A stretch of DNA of 9,244 nucleotides from Oscillibacter sp. (GTDB lineage Bacteria > Bacillota > Clostridia > Oscillospirales > Oscillospiraceae), in assembly GCA_009773995.1 (NCBI GenBank), contig VSMY01000099.1, positions 1 to 9,244 on the forward strand, given 5' to 3'. Position 1 is the stretch's first letter. Every line of letters begins with the position of its first letter. The position numbers and the translations under genes are program-made. The notes under the pieces are model-generated. The model did not search any database and was not told the origin of the DNA. It was given only the letters and a program-made list of their open reading frames with translations. Below are positions 1 through 5,937 of this stretch, piece by piece.

Positions 1-20
1 CGTCGGCAGCGTCAGATGTG
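1..20. other. Nextera/Tn5 adapter remnant at contig end
   Basis: The first 20 bases are identical to the Illumina Nextera read-1 adapter without its leading T: 13 bases of the overhang followed by the first 7 of the Tn5 mosaic end. The next 12 bases (21-32) still match the rest of the mosaic end at 8 positions, so the boundary with genomic DNA is uncertain and could lie anywhere from 20 to 32. This is a library artefact, not biology. It marks the window's left edge as an untrimmed contig end. Confidence 0.93.
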
Positions 21-1809
21 GACACGAGCCAGCGTCCTCCAGCGGGGGCAGAACGCCCTCGGCCCGCAGGGCGGGGCCGTTCAGGGAGGCAATGTTGGGG
101 GTCCGGCCGTCTTCGCTGGTGGGAATGGCGATTTCCCCATTGCGTACCTTCTCATAGATCAGGTCCTTCTGGGGGTCGTCCAGGTCCGCGCCTACGATTT
201 TCCAGTTGTTATCCACCTCGGGCATCAGGGGGCCGTCCAGGGACTCCACGTACTCCGTAATCATATCCCGGACCGCGCCGCCCTCGTACACCACGTCGGC
301 CTCGTTGAGGAGGCCCGCGGAGACCAGGCCGCCGTAACGGTAGTTGTTCAGGGCCAGGACCATGGTGTCCGTATCCTTCATGGGCTGACCCTTGTAGACC
401 ACATTTTGGATGCGGGACCCGGCGGGCTTGGAGATGTCGATTTCATAGTCCAGTCCCGCGAACATGTCATAGTTGTACAGCCGGATATTGGGGTTGAAGC
501 TGATGGTCACGTCGCCGGGCTGGTACTGGTTGAAGAAGTTTCCGGCTTTCTCCTCCATAATGGCCTTCATCTGTTTTCCGGTGACCTTGACCCCGTAGAG
601 GGTGTTGTCATACTTGTAGATTTTCACGCTGTCCCGGTGCAGGAAGGGGCCCGCCTGGAGGTTGGAGGTAGCGTCAAACAGGGCCGCCAGGGACACGTCG
701 GCCCCGGCCCGCTCCATCTGGACCTTGTTTACCAGGTCCGTCACCGCGTCGTCCTCCAGCACGGCGGTGGGGATGCCGGGGAGGAATTCCAAGGGGTCGA
801 TGAAGGTCTTGCCCACGGTGCCCACTTCCCGGGAGGCCAGCTCCAGGCTCTTCTCGTGGAGGTCCTTAAACTCCGCCAAGAAGTCCGGGTCGGGAGTCGC
901 CTCGGCGCAGTCGATGAGCTCGCCCTCGGCCTTGTCCACAGCCCAGCCGTCGCCGTCGGCCTTCAGGGTCAGGGTGACCTTGCTTACAAATTCGCCGTTG
1001 CTGCCGGGCTCCAGGACAGGGATGCCCCCGATGGTCTCATTGACCTTGGCGTGGGCGTGGCCGATGAACAGGGCGTCCATCCGGTCCCCGTATTTCTCCG
1101 CCACTTCCCGCATGCCCGCGACGCCGTACTCGCCATCCAGACCGTAGTGGACGGAGCCGACGATAACGTCCGCCTTGCCCTCCAGCTCGTCCAGGATTTT
1201 GCCGATTTCCTCGTCGGGGTTCGTGATTTTCATGTTGTCATAGTGGCCGGGATCGGACTTCTCCCACTGGGGGATGTGGGGCGCGTCCACGCCGAAGACC
1301 GCCACCTTCACGCCGTCCACCTCGAAAATCTTGTAGGCGTCAATCCAGCGGGAGCCGTCGGCCTTGTAGAAGTTGCCGCCCAGGGGCACGCCTTCAAACT
1401 CCTCAATCTCCCGGGTGGTGTACTTGAAGTCGAAGTTGAACTCGTGGTTGCCCAGGGTCCAGGCGTCGTACTTCAAATAGTTCATCGCCTCAATCATGGG
1501 ATGGGGCTCCTCGTCCAGGAAGGACTGGATGTAGTTGGCCTGGGTGGTGTCGCCGGTGTCCAGCAGGAGCAGGTCCGGGTCCGCCTCCCGCTCCGCCTTG
1601 ATGATGGCGGCGGCATGGGCCATGCTGGTTTTATTTTCCTTGTTGGAAGCATAGTCAAAGGGATTGACCATGCCGTGCAGGTCGCTGGTCTGGAGAATAG
1701 TGACGGTTTTGCCGCCCTCCTCCGCCGCCAGGGCGGGGACGGACAGCCCGGCCAGCATCGCCAGGGCCAGGACCAGCGCCAGCAGCTGCTTGCGCGCGGT
1801 GTTTCGCAT
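1..1809 (-). CDS. Secreted bifunctional metallophosphatase/5'-nucleotidase (CpdB/YfkN-like), 3' end missing
   Basis: Exported hydrolase likely to remove phosphate from nucleotides or 2',3'-cyclic nucleotides outside the membrane. The start is ATG at 1809, with GGGAGG 7 nt upstream (1822-1817). A signal peptide covers residues 1-28 (basic start, Leu/Ala core, ALA cleavage site). The metallophosphatase domain then shows its metal-binding motifs in order: SDLHG (42-46), TGD (85-87), GNHE (120-123), the His of SVHYG (221) and GHAH (250-253). A 5'-nucleotidase C-terminal domain follows at roughly 325-525, with YKYDNTL, a YNYDMFAGLDYEIDI segment and the NNYRYGG substrate-pocket motif. The DLHG plus YNYD pattern favours the CpdB/YfkN branch over UshA. 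The reading frame runs off the left edge, and its last 7-11 codons are adapter-derived, so the true C-terminus (possibly a wall anchor or SLH repeats) is unknown. Substrate choice is inferred from family only. Confidence 0.9.
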   Translation of the reverse strand, partial: MRNTARKQLLALVLALAMLAGLSVPALAAEEGGKTVTILQTSDLHGMVNPFDYASNKENKTSMAHAAAIIKAEREADPDLLLLDTGDTTQANYIQSFLDEEPHPMIEAMNYLKYDAWTLGNHEFNFDFKYTTREIEEFEGVPLGGNFYKADGSRWIDAYKIFEVDGVKVAVFGVDAPHIPQWEKSDPGHYDNMKITNPDEEIGKILDELEGKADVIVGSVHYGLDGEYGVAGMREVAEKYGDRMDALFIGHAHAKVNETIGGIPVLEPGSNGEFVSKVTLTLKADGDGWAVDKAEGELIDCAEATPDPDFLAEFKDLHEKSLELASREVGTVGKTFIDPLEFLPGIPTAVLEDDAVTDLVNKVQMERAGADVSLAALFDATSNLQAGPFLHRDSVKIYKYDNTLYGVKVTGKQMKAIMEEKAGNFFNQYQPGDVTISFNPNIRLYNYDMFAGLDYEIDISKPAGSRIQNVVYKGQPMKDTDTMVLALNNYRYGGLVSAGLLNEADVVYEGGAVRDMITEYVESLDGPLMPEVDNNWKIVGADLDDPQKDLIYEKVRNGEIAIPTSEDGRTPNIASLNGPALRAEGVLPPLEDAGSCPHLTLPT

Positions 1810-1861
1810 AAAAAGACCTCCCGTTTTTATTTTTCCTCTTCTTTGGAAATGGACTGAGTTT

Positions 1862-1890
1862 ATTATACGACAGCGCCCTCCAAAAAGCAA
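1862..1890 (-). promoter_or_regulatory. Promoter of the nucleotidase gene
   Basis: Read on the minus strand: a perfect -10 TATAAT (1867-1862), a 17-nt spacer, and a weak -35 TTGCTT (1890-1885). The transcript would start about 45 nt before the ATG. An inverted repeat, CAAAAA (1881-1886) and TTTTTG (1894-1899), overlaps the -35 and could be an operator, although A/T-rich repeats of this size also arise by chance. Confidence 0.6.
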
Positions 1891-1912
1891 TCGTTTTTGT
1901 GAAAAATAACCA

Positions 1913-1941
1913 TTGACTTTACCCCTTTAAAGCTGTATAGT
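1913..1941 (+). promoter_or_regulatory. Promoter of the ABC importer operon
   Basis: TTGACT (1913-1918), a 17-nt spacer and TATAGT (1936-1941): five of six matches in each box to the sigma-A consensus. Transcription would start near 1948, giving a leader of about 110 nt before the lipoprotein gene. Its -35 lies only 22 bp from the -35 of the divergent nucleotidase promoter, so the two may compete or share a regulator. Confidence 0.75.
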
Positions 1942-1977
1942 ACAAAAGCGTTAGAGTGGCGCTCATCGGTTGGAAGG

Positions 1978-2006
1978 CGGTCCCGCCTGCGGACGGGCCG
2001 TTTTTT
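1978..2006 (+). terminator. Attenuator-like terminator in the importer leader
   Basis: A seven-pair G/C stem with one bulged T (1978-1985 with 1994-2000) is followed directly by six T residues (2001-2006). It lies between the promoter and the first gene, so it would stop transcription before the operon. An alternative hairpin (1975-1979 with 1984-1988, AGGCG/CGCCT) uses the same left-arm bases and excludes it. That is the usual arrangement of a conditional leader. No known riboswitch class was recognised. Confidence 0.55.
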
Positions 2007-2060
2007 ATCATGAACCCGGCAAAATCGCGCACACTATAGAACATAAGGAGATTGGAAATT

Positions 2061-3014
2061 ATGAAGAAGAAACTGCTCGCTCTTGTCCTGACCCTGGCCA
2101 TGGCCCTGAGCCTGGCCGCCTGCGGCGGCTCCAGCAAGTCCTACAAAATCGGCGTCTGCCAGCTGGCCCCCCACCCGGCACTGGACGCCGCCACCCAGGG
2201 CTTTACCGACGCCGTCAATAAGCTCCTCCCCGGCCAGGTGGAGCTGGACACCCAGAACGCCGCGGGAGACACCCCCACCTGCGCCACCATCATCAACGGC
2301 TTTGTCTCCGGAGGGGTGGACCTGATCATGGCCAACGCCACTGCCCCCCTCCAGGCCGCCGCCTCCGCCACCGCCGACATCCCGGTGCTGGGCACCTCCA
2401 TCACCGAGTACGGCGTGGCCCTGGGCATTGAGAACTTCTCCGGCACCGTGGGCAGCAACGTCTCCGGCACCTCCGACCTGGCGCCCCTGGACCAGCAGGC
2501 CCAGATGATCCAGGAGTGGTATCCCGACGCCAAGACCGTGGGCCTCGTTTTCTGCTCCGCCGAGCCCAACAGCCAGTATCAGGTGGACAACGTCGAGAAA
2601 TACCTGACGGATATGGGCTACGCCTGCACCCAGTTCCCCTTCTCCGATACCAACGACATGGCCTCCGTGGTCCAAAGCGCCGCGGACGCCTCCGATGTGC
2701 TGTATGTCCCCACGGACAACACGGCGGCAAACAACGCGGGAATCATTGACAACATCTGCCGGGGCGTCAAGCCCGTCTTCGCCGGAGAGGAAGGCATCTG
2801 CGGCGGCTGCGGCGTGGCGACGCTCTCCATCAGCTACTATGACATCGGCTACAAGACTGGGGAAATGGCCGCGGACATCCTGACGGGCAAGGCCAAGGTA
2901 TCCGAAATGGCCATTGAGTACGCGCCCCAGTTCGTCAAGAAGTACAACCCCGCCACCTGCGAGGCCCTGGGCCTCACCGCCCCCGAGGGCTACGAGGCCA
3001 TCGTCACCGAGTAA
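2061..3014 (+). CDS. ABC importer substrate-binding lipoprotein (ABC_sub_bind family)
   Basis: Extracytoplasmic receptor that captures the substrate and delivers it to the permease encoded next. 317 residues. The start is ATG at 2061, with AAGGAG at 2045-2050 (10-nt spacing). An in-frame TTG at 2052 sits almost on the ribosome site and is unlikely. The N-terminus is a lipoprotein signal (MKKK, hydrophobic core, LAAC lipobox with Cys21). The rest matches the ABC_sub_bind family (COG2984; tryptophan/tyrosine TrpX-type receptors belong here): the YKIGVCQLAPHPALD opening, then D-L-I-M-A-N-A-T, IPVLGTSITEYG, and YVPTDNTAANN, which lines the ligand cleft in the family. The C-terminal part (SYYDIGYKTGEMAADIL) is also typical. 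It leads an operon with permease and ATPase. The ligand cannot be assigned: an aromatic amino acid is possible by family, but unproven. Confidence 0.92.
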   Translation: MKKKLLALVLTLAMALSLAACGGSSKSYKIGVCQLAPHPALDAATQGFTDAVNKLLPGQVELDTQNAAGDTPTCATIINGFVSGGVDLIMANATAPLQAAASATADIPVLGTSITEYGVALGIENFSGTVGSNVSGTSDLAPLDQQAQMIQEWYPDAKTVGLVFCSAEPNSQYQVDNVEKYLTDMGYACTQFPFSDTNDMASVVQSAADASDVLYVPTDNTAANNAGIIDNICRGVKPVFAGEEGICGGCGVATLSISYYDIGYKTGEMAADILTGKAKVSEMAIEYAPQFVKKYNPATCEALGLTAPEGYEAIVTE

Positions 3015-3024
3015 CGCGTTCTCA

Positions 3025-3050
3025 CAGGGGAGGGCGGAGGCCCTCCCCTG
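3025..3050 (+). terminator. Strong hairpin between lipoprotein and permease genes (partial terminator or mRNA stabiliser)
   Basis: A perfect 11-bp stem, CAGGGGAGGGC with its exact complement, closes a GGAG loop and begins 10 nt after the lipoprotein stop. What follows is CTTCCCTTC rather than a clean T-run. It therefore more likely allows partial read-through, or protects the 3' end of the receptor mRNA, than ends transcription completely. Excess receptor over permease is the usual need in ABC importers. Confidence 0.65.
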
Positions 3051-3059
3051 CTTCCCTTC

Positions 3060-3090
3060 AATTAGGGATGCGGAAAGAAACGCCCTAATT
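3060..3090 (+). repeat. Inverted repeat in the lipoprotein-permease gap
   Basis: AATTAGGG (3060-3067) and CCCTAATT (3083-3090) are exact complements separated by 15 nt. The repeat ends just before the permease ribosome site (AGAGAGG, 3094-3100). Folded, it could affect permease translation or act as an mRNA processing site. Its role is not established. Confidence 0.5.
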
Positions 3091-3113
3091 TCAAGAGAGG
3101 TCGTGTAATCACC

Positions 3114-4064
3114 ATGCTGAGTTTTCTCAACGCTCTGCCGGGGGCCATGTCCCAGGGTCTCATCTGGGGCATTATGGCCATCGGCGTCTACATCACCTAT
3201 AAAATCCTGGACATCGCGGACCTGACGGTGGACGGCTCCTTCTGCACCGGCGGCGCGGTGTTCGTCATGCTGTTCTCCGGCGGGGTCAACGTCTGGGCGG
3301 CGATGCTGGCCGCTTTGCTTGCGGGCATGCTGGCGGGCCTGGTCACCGGGCTGCTGAACACCCAGTGCGGCATCCCCGCTATCCTGGCGGGCATCCTGAC
3401 CCAGCTGGGGCTGTACTCCGCCAACATGGCCATCATGGACTTCAAGGCCTCGGTGGCCATTAACGTCACCCAGGCGGACACGCTGGAAAAGCTGCTGGTC
3501 TCCCTGCGTTTCGTCCAGGGGGCCATCCGGGGGGACTTTCCCCTCTGGCGGCACCCCATTTTGGTGGTGGGCCTGTTCACCGTGGGTGTCATCGCCCTGC
3601 TGTACGGCTTCTTCGGCACGGAGCTGGGCTGCGCCCTTCGGGCCACGGGCTCCAACCCCAGCTGCGCCCGGGCCCAGGGCATTGACACCGACTTCTGCAA
3701 GGTGCTGGGCCTGATGATTTCCAACGGCCTGGTGGCTCTCTCCGGGGCGCTGCTGTGCCAGTACAACGGGGCCAACGAGATCAACGTAGGCCGGGGCGCC
3801 ATCGTCATCGGCCTGGCGGCGGTTATCATCGGCCAGGTGCTTTTCAGCAAGCTCTTCCACAACTTCGCGCTGAAGCTGCTGGCGGTGTCCATCGGAGCAA
3901 TTCTCTATTACATCGTCATCCAGGCGGTGCTGGCCATGGGCCTGAACCCCAACTATTTGAAGCTCCTCTCCGCGCTGGTGGTGGCGGTGTTCCTCTCCCT
4001 GCCCTACTGGAAGGGGAAGTATTTCCACGCCAAGGTGAAGACGGGAGGCGCCAGCCATGCTTGA
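3114..4064 (+). CDS. ABC importer permease (BPD_transp_2 family, COG4120-like)
   Basis: Inner-membrane channel subunit of the importer. 316 residues, mostly hydrophobic, with about eight to nine membrane segments. The first runs at roughly residues 14-32, others follow through the Ala/Leu/Gly-rich 60-80 stretch, and the last spans about 280-298. The family hallmark KILDIADLTVDGSF (about 30-43) is present. So is the cytoplasmic coupling region GCALRATGSNPSCARAQGI (about 173-191), which contacts the ATPase in this family. The ATG at 3114 is preceded by AGAGAGG (3094-3100) at a rather long 13-nt spacing, which suggests modest translation relative to the lipoprotein. The gene ends inside the ATPase gene (8-bp overlap), so the two are translationally coupled. 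It resembles the branched-chain/sugar permease superfamily, but the neighbouring ABC_sub_bind receptor makes the COG2984/4120/1101-type system the better call. Confidence 0.9.
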   Translation: MLSFLNALPGAMSQGLIWGIMAIGVYITYKILDIADLTVDGSFCTGGAVFVMLFSGGVNVWAAMLAALLAGMLAGLVTGLLNTQCGIPAILAGILTQLGLYSANMAIMDFKASVAINVTQADTLEKLLVSLRFVQGAIRGDFPLWRHPILVVGLFTVGVIALLYGFFGTELGCALRATGSNPSCARAQGIDTDFCKVLGLMISNGLVALSGALLCQYNGANEINVGRGAIVIGLAAVIIGQVLFSKLFHNFALKLLAVSIGAILYYIVIQAVLAMGLNPNYLKLLSALVVAVFLSLPYWKGKYFHAKVKTGGASHA

Positions 4065-4851
4065 GATCAAGGACATCTGGAAAATCTTCAACGCCGGGAC
4101 GGTCAATGAGAAACAGGCCCTCCGGGGCGTGAGCCTGACGCTGAACGACGGGGACTTCTGCACCGTCATCGGCGGCAACGGAGCGGGCAAATCCACCATG
4201 CTGAACGCCGTGGCGGGAACCTGGCCCGTGGACGGCGGGTCCATCTCCATCGGCGGCGTGGACGTAACCCACCTGCCGGATCACAAGCGGGCCCCCTATA
4301 TCGGCCGGGTCTTCCAGGACCCCATGCTGGGCACCGCGCCCACCATGCAGATTCTGGAGAACCTGGCCCTGGCGGCCCGCCGGGGCCAGCGCCGGGGCCT
4401 CCGCTGGGGCGTGACCAAGGCGGAGAAGGAACAGTACCAGGCGATGCTGAAAAATTTGGATCTGGGGCTGGAGGACCGGCTGACCAGCAAAGTGGGCCTC
4501 CTCTCCGGCGGACAGCGCCAGGCGCTGACGCTGCTGATGGCCTCGCTGAAAAAGCCCAAGCTGCTGCTGCTGGACGAGCACACCGCCGCCCTGGACCCCA
4601 AGACGGCGGCCAAGGTGCTGGAACTGTCGGACCGCATCGTGGCGGAGAGCAAACTGACCACCATGATGGTCACCCACAATATGAAAGACGCCATCCAGCA
4701 CGGAAACCGGCTCATCATGATGTACGACGGAAAAATCGTCATCGACGTCTCCGGGGAAGAAAAGAAAAAGCTGACGGTGCCCCAGCTCTTAGAGCTGTTC
4801 AACAAAGTCAGCGGAAGCGACGAGGCGGACGACAAGCTGCTGCTGTCGTAA
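4057..4851 (+). CDS. ABC importer ATP-binding protein
   Basis: Cytoplasmic ATPase that powers the importer. 264 residues, the normal length for a single nucleotide-binding domain. All catalytic parts are visible: Walker A GGNGAGKST (39-47), Q-loop Gln87 in VFQDP, signature LSGGQ (149-153), Walker B LLLLDE (169-174) with catalytic Glu174, D-loop ALD (178-180) and the switch His207 in VTHNM. The start is ATG at 4057, inside the end of the permease gene, with GGGAGG (4043-4048) 8 nt upstream. The short C-terminal tail (SDEADDKLLLS) is acidic and carries no extra domain. The sequence type matches the uncharacterised COG1101-like ATPases that travel with ABC_sub_bind receptors, so the assignment rests on both motifs and operon context. 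Confidence 0.93.
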   Translation: MLEIKDIWKIFNAGTVNEKQALRGVSLTLNDGDFCTVIGGNGAGKSTMLNAVAGTWPVDGGSISIGGVDVTHLPDHKRAPYIGRVFQDPMLGTAPTMQILENLALAARRGQRRGLRWGVTKAEKEQYQAMLKNLDLGLEDRLTSKVGLLSGGQRQALTLLMASLKKPKLLLLDEHTAALDPKTAAKVLELSDRIVAESKLTTMMVTHNMKDAIQHGNRLIMMYDGKIVIDVSGEEKKKLTVPQLLELFNKVSGSDEADDKLLLS

Positions 4852-4863
4852 AAAGCAGGACGC

Positions 4864-4893
4864 GCGGCGGGGCGGGAACGCTCCGCCGCCTTT
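4864..4893 (+). terminator. Terminator after the importer operon
   Basis: An 11-pair G/C-rich stem (4864-4874 with 4879-4889, one G-T pair) closes a GGAA tetraloop, then CTTTCTC follows. The T-run is short, so some read-through into the FAH-family gene is possible. Confidence 0.65.
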
Positions 4894-4921
4894 CTCACTA
4901 CATACGAAAGGGGTACCTTCC

Positions 4922-5761
4922 ATGAAACTGATTACCTGCCTTTACAAGGATAAAGAGCGCGTGGGCGCGCTGACGGAAACCGGCGTGGTCTTCCTTCCCT
5001 ACCCGGACATGAACGCCCTGATCGAGGCGCTTCCCCCGGCGGTCCTCGCCGTCACCAGCAAGCCCGTCCCCCTGGCGGATGTGAAGCTTTTGGCCCCCAT
5101 TCCCCGGCCCCGCCAGGACGTGATCTGCCTGGGCATGAACTACCGGGACCACGCGAAGGAGGCGGCGAAGTACGACGCGGAGGCTTTCGCAAAGGAAAAG
5201 CCCGCGGCGGTCTACTTCTCCAAGCGGGTCAGCCGGGCCGGGGACCCGGACGGCGTTATCCCCCGGTACGAGGGGCTGGTGGAGCGTCTGGACTACGAGG
5301 CGGAGCTGGCGGTCGTCATCGGGAAAACCGCCAAAAACGTGAAAGCGGAGGAGGCCGGGGACTATGTCTTCGGCTACACCGTCCTCAACGACGTATCCGC
5401 CCGGGACCTCCAGACGGGGCACAAGCAGTGGTACCTGGGCAAGGGCCTGGACGGCTTCACCCCCATGGGACCCTGCCTCCTCACCGCAGACAGTACCGCC
5501 TTCCCCCCGGCCCTGGAGATCTCCTGCACCGTCAACGGGGAGGAGCGCCAGCGCTCCAACACCTCCCTGCTCATTCACGGCATCCCGGAAATCATCGAGG
5601 AGCTCTCCGCCGGAATGACCCTGCTGCCGGGGACGATTATCGCCACCGGGACTCCCGCCGGGGTGGGCATGGGCTTCGATCCTCCGAAATTCCTGAAGGC
5701 CGGAGACGTCGTAGCGTGTACCATCCAGAACGTCGGGACCCTGCGGAGCACGGTCCGCTGA
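4922..5761 (+). CDS. Fumarylacetoacetate hydrolase (FAH) family protein
   Basis: Cytoplasmic metal-dependent enzyme of the FAH superfamily, whose members cleave or decarboxylate small beta-diketo or alpha-keto acids (acylpyruvate hydrolases, oxaloacetate decarboxylases, HpaG-type isomerases). 279 residues, the usual length. The start is ATG at 4922, with AAAGGGG (4907-4913) at 8-nt spacing. The N-terminal cap covers about residues 1-60. The catalytic domain begins at about 66 with VICLGMNYRDHAKE. The metal ligands are the two glutamates of YEAE (126 and 128) and Asp157 in NDVSARD. Lys178-Gly179 of the LGKGLDGFTPMGP segment and the IATGTPAGVGMG loop (about 240-251) are also family hallmarks. 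The exact substrate cannot be told from sequence. It sits 70 bp after the importer ATPase gene, behind a moderate terminator, so co-expression is possible but not shown. Confidence 0.9.
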   Translation: MKLITCLYKDKERVGALTETGVVFLPYPDMNALIEALPPAVLAVTSKPVPLADVKLLAPIPRPRQDVICLGMNYRDHAKEAAKYDAEAFAKEKPAAVYFSKRVSRAGDPDGVIPRYEGLVERLDYEAELAVVIGKTAKNVKAEEAGDYVFGYTVLNDVSARDLQTGHKQWYLGKGLDGFTPMGPCLLTADSTAFPPALEISCTVNGEERQRSNTSLLIHGIPEIIEELSAGMTLLPGTIIATGTPAGVGMGFDPPKFLKAGDVVACTIQNVGTLRSTVR

Positions 5762-5781
5762 CCGCATAGGGCGCGCCCTTA

Positions 5782-5815
5782 AGGCCGGACGGCAATGCCG
5801 CCCGGCCTCAATTTC
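5782..5815 (+). terminator. Terminator after the FAH-family gene
   Basis: AGGCCGG (5782-5788) pairs with CCGGCCT (5802-5808), with an inner CGGC/GCCG stem (5790-5793, 5797-5800) across a single A-C mismatch and an AAT loop. CAATTTCT follows. The stem is strong but the T-run is short. A perfect 12-bp palindrome (5768-5779) lies just upstream. Confidence 0.65.
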
Positions 5816-5827
5816 TGCCTGGGCTTC

Positions 5828-5861
5828 CAGAAGCTGTTCCTTGCCCCGAACGGGGCTTCTG
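5828..5861 (+). repeat. Second hairpin in the FAH-GH18 gap
   Basis: CAGAAGC (5828-5834) and GCTTCTG (5855-5861) are exact complements. A nested GCCCC/GGGGC hairpin with a GAAC loop (5843-5856) shares the inner bases. There is no T-run on either side. It could be a back-up terminator or processing structure; no function is evident. Confidence 0.4.
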
Positions 5862-5898
5862 CGGTAAAATAAGGCGTGCAATTTGTCGAAAGATATTT

Positions 5899-5904
5899 TA
5901 TAAT
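5899..5904 (+). promoter_or_regulatory. Probable -10 box of the GH18-SLH gene
   Basis: A perfect TATAAT lies in an A/T-rich stretch 34 nt before the ATG at 5938. No good -35 sits 16-18 nt upstream (GTGCAA at 5876-5881 is the nearest, three of six matches). TTGTCG at 5883-5888 is too close. The promoter may therefore be weak or need an activator. Confidence 0.45.
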
Positions 5905-5937
5905 GTCTTTTATTATCTAATTAAGGAGTTTGGAAAG

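Noticed and set aside
16..1857. A 613-codon open frame on the plus strand opposite the nucleotidase
   Set aside because: It is an antisense shadow of a high-GC gene: low-complexity Val/Gly/His-rich translation, no ribosome site, and it begins inside the adapter. The minus-strand protein has full family motifs.
1976..2000. Guanidine-II (mini-ykkC) riboswitch, suggested by an ACGG in a G/C-rich region
   Set aside because: The ACGG is not the loop of a hairpin with complementary flanks, and no second ACGR hairpin is present.
2010..2039. Nine-codon leader peptide (ATG at 2010, TAG at 2037) in the importer leader
   Set aside because: No ribosome site precedes it (it follows the T-run), and its residues show no run of a regulatory amino acid.
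2034..4250. A 738-codon minus-strand open frame across the importer genes
   Set aside because: Gln/His/Gly-rich shadow spanning gene boundaries and both intergenic hairpins. The plus-strand proteins carry clear domains.
5768..5779. Perfect 12-bp palindrome AGGGCGCGCCCT after the FAH-family gene
   Set aside because: It cannot form a stable hairpin without a loop, and there is no second copy in the window. It is probably chance in GC-rich DNA or the edge of the terminator.
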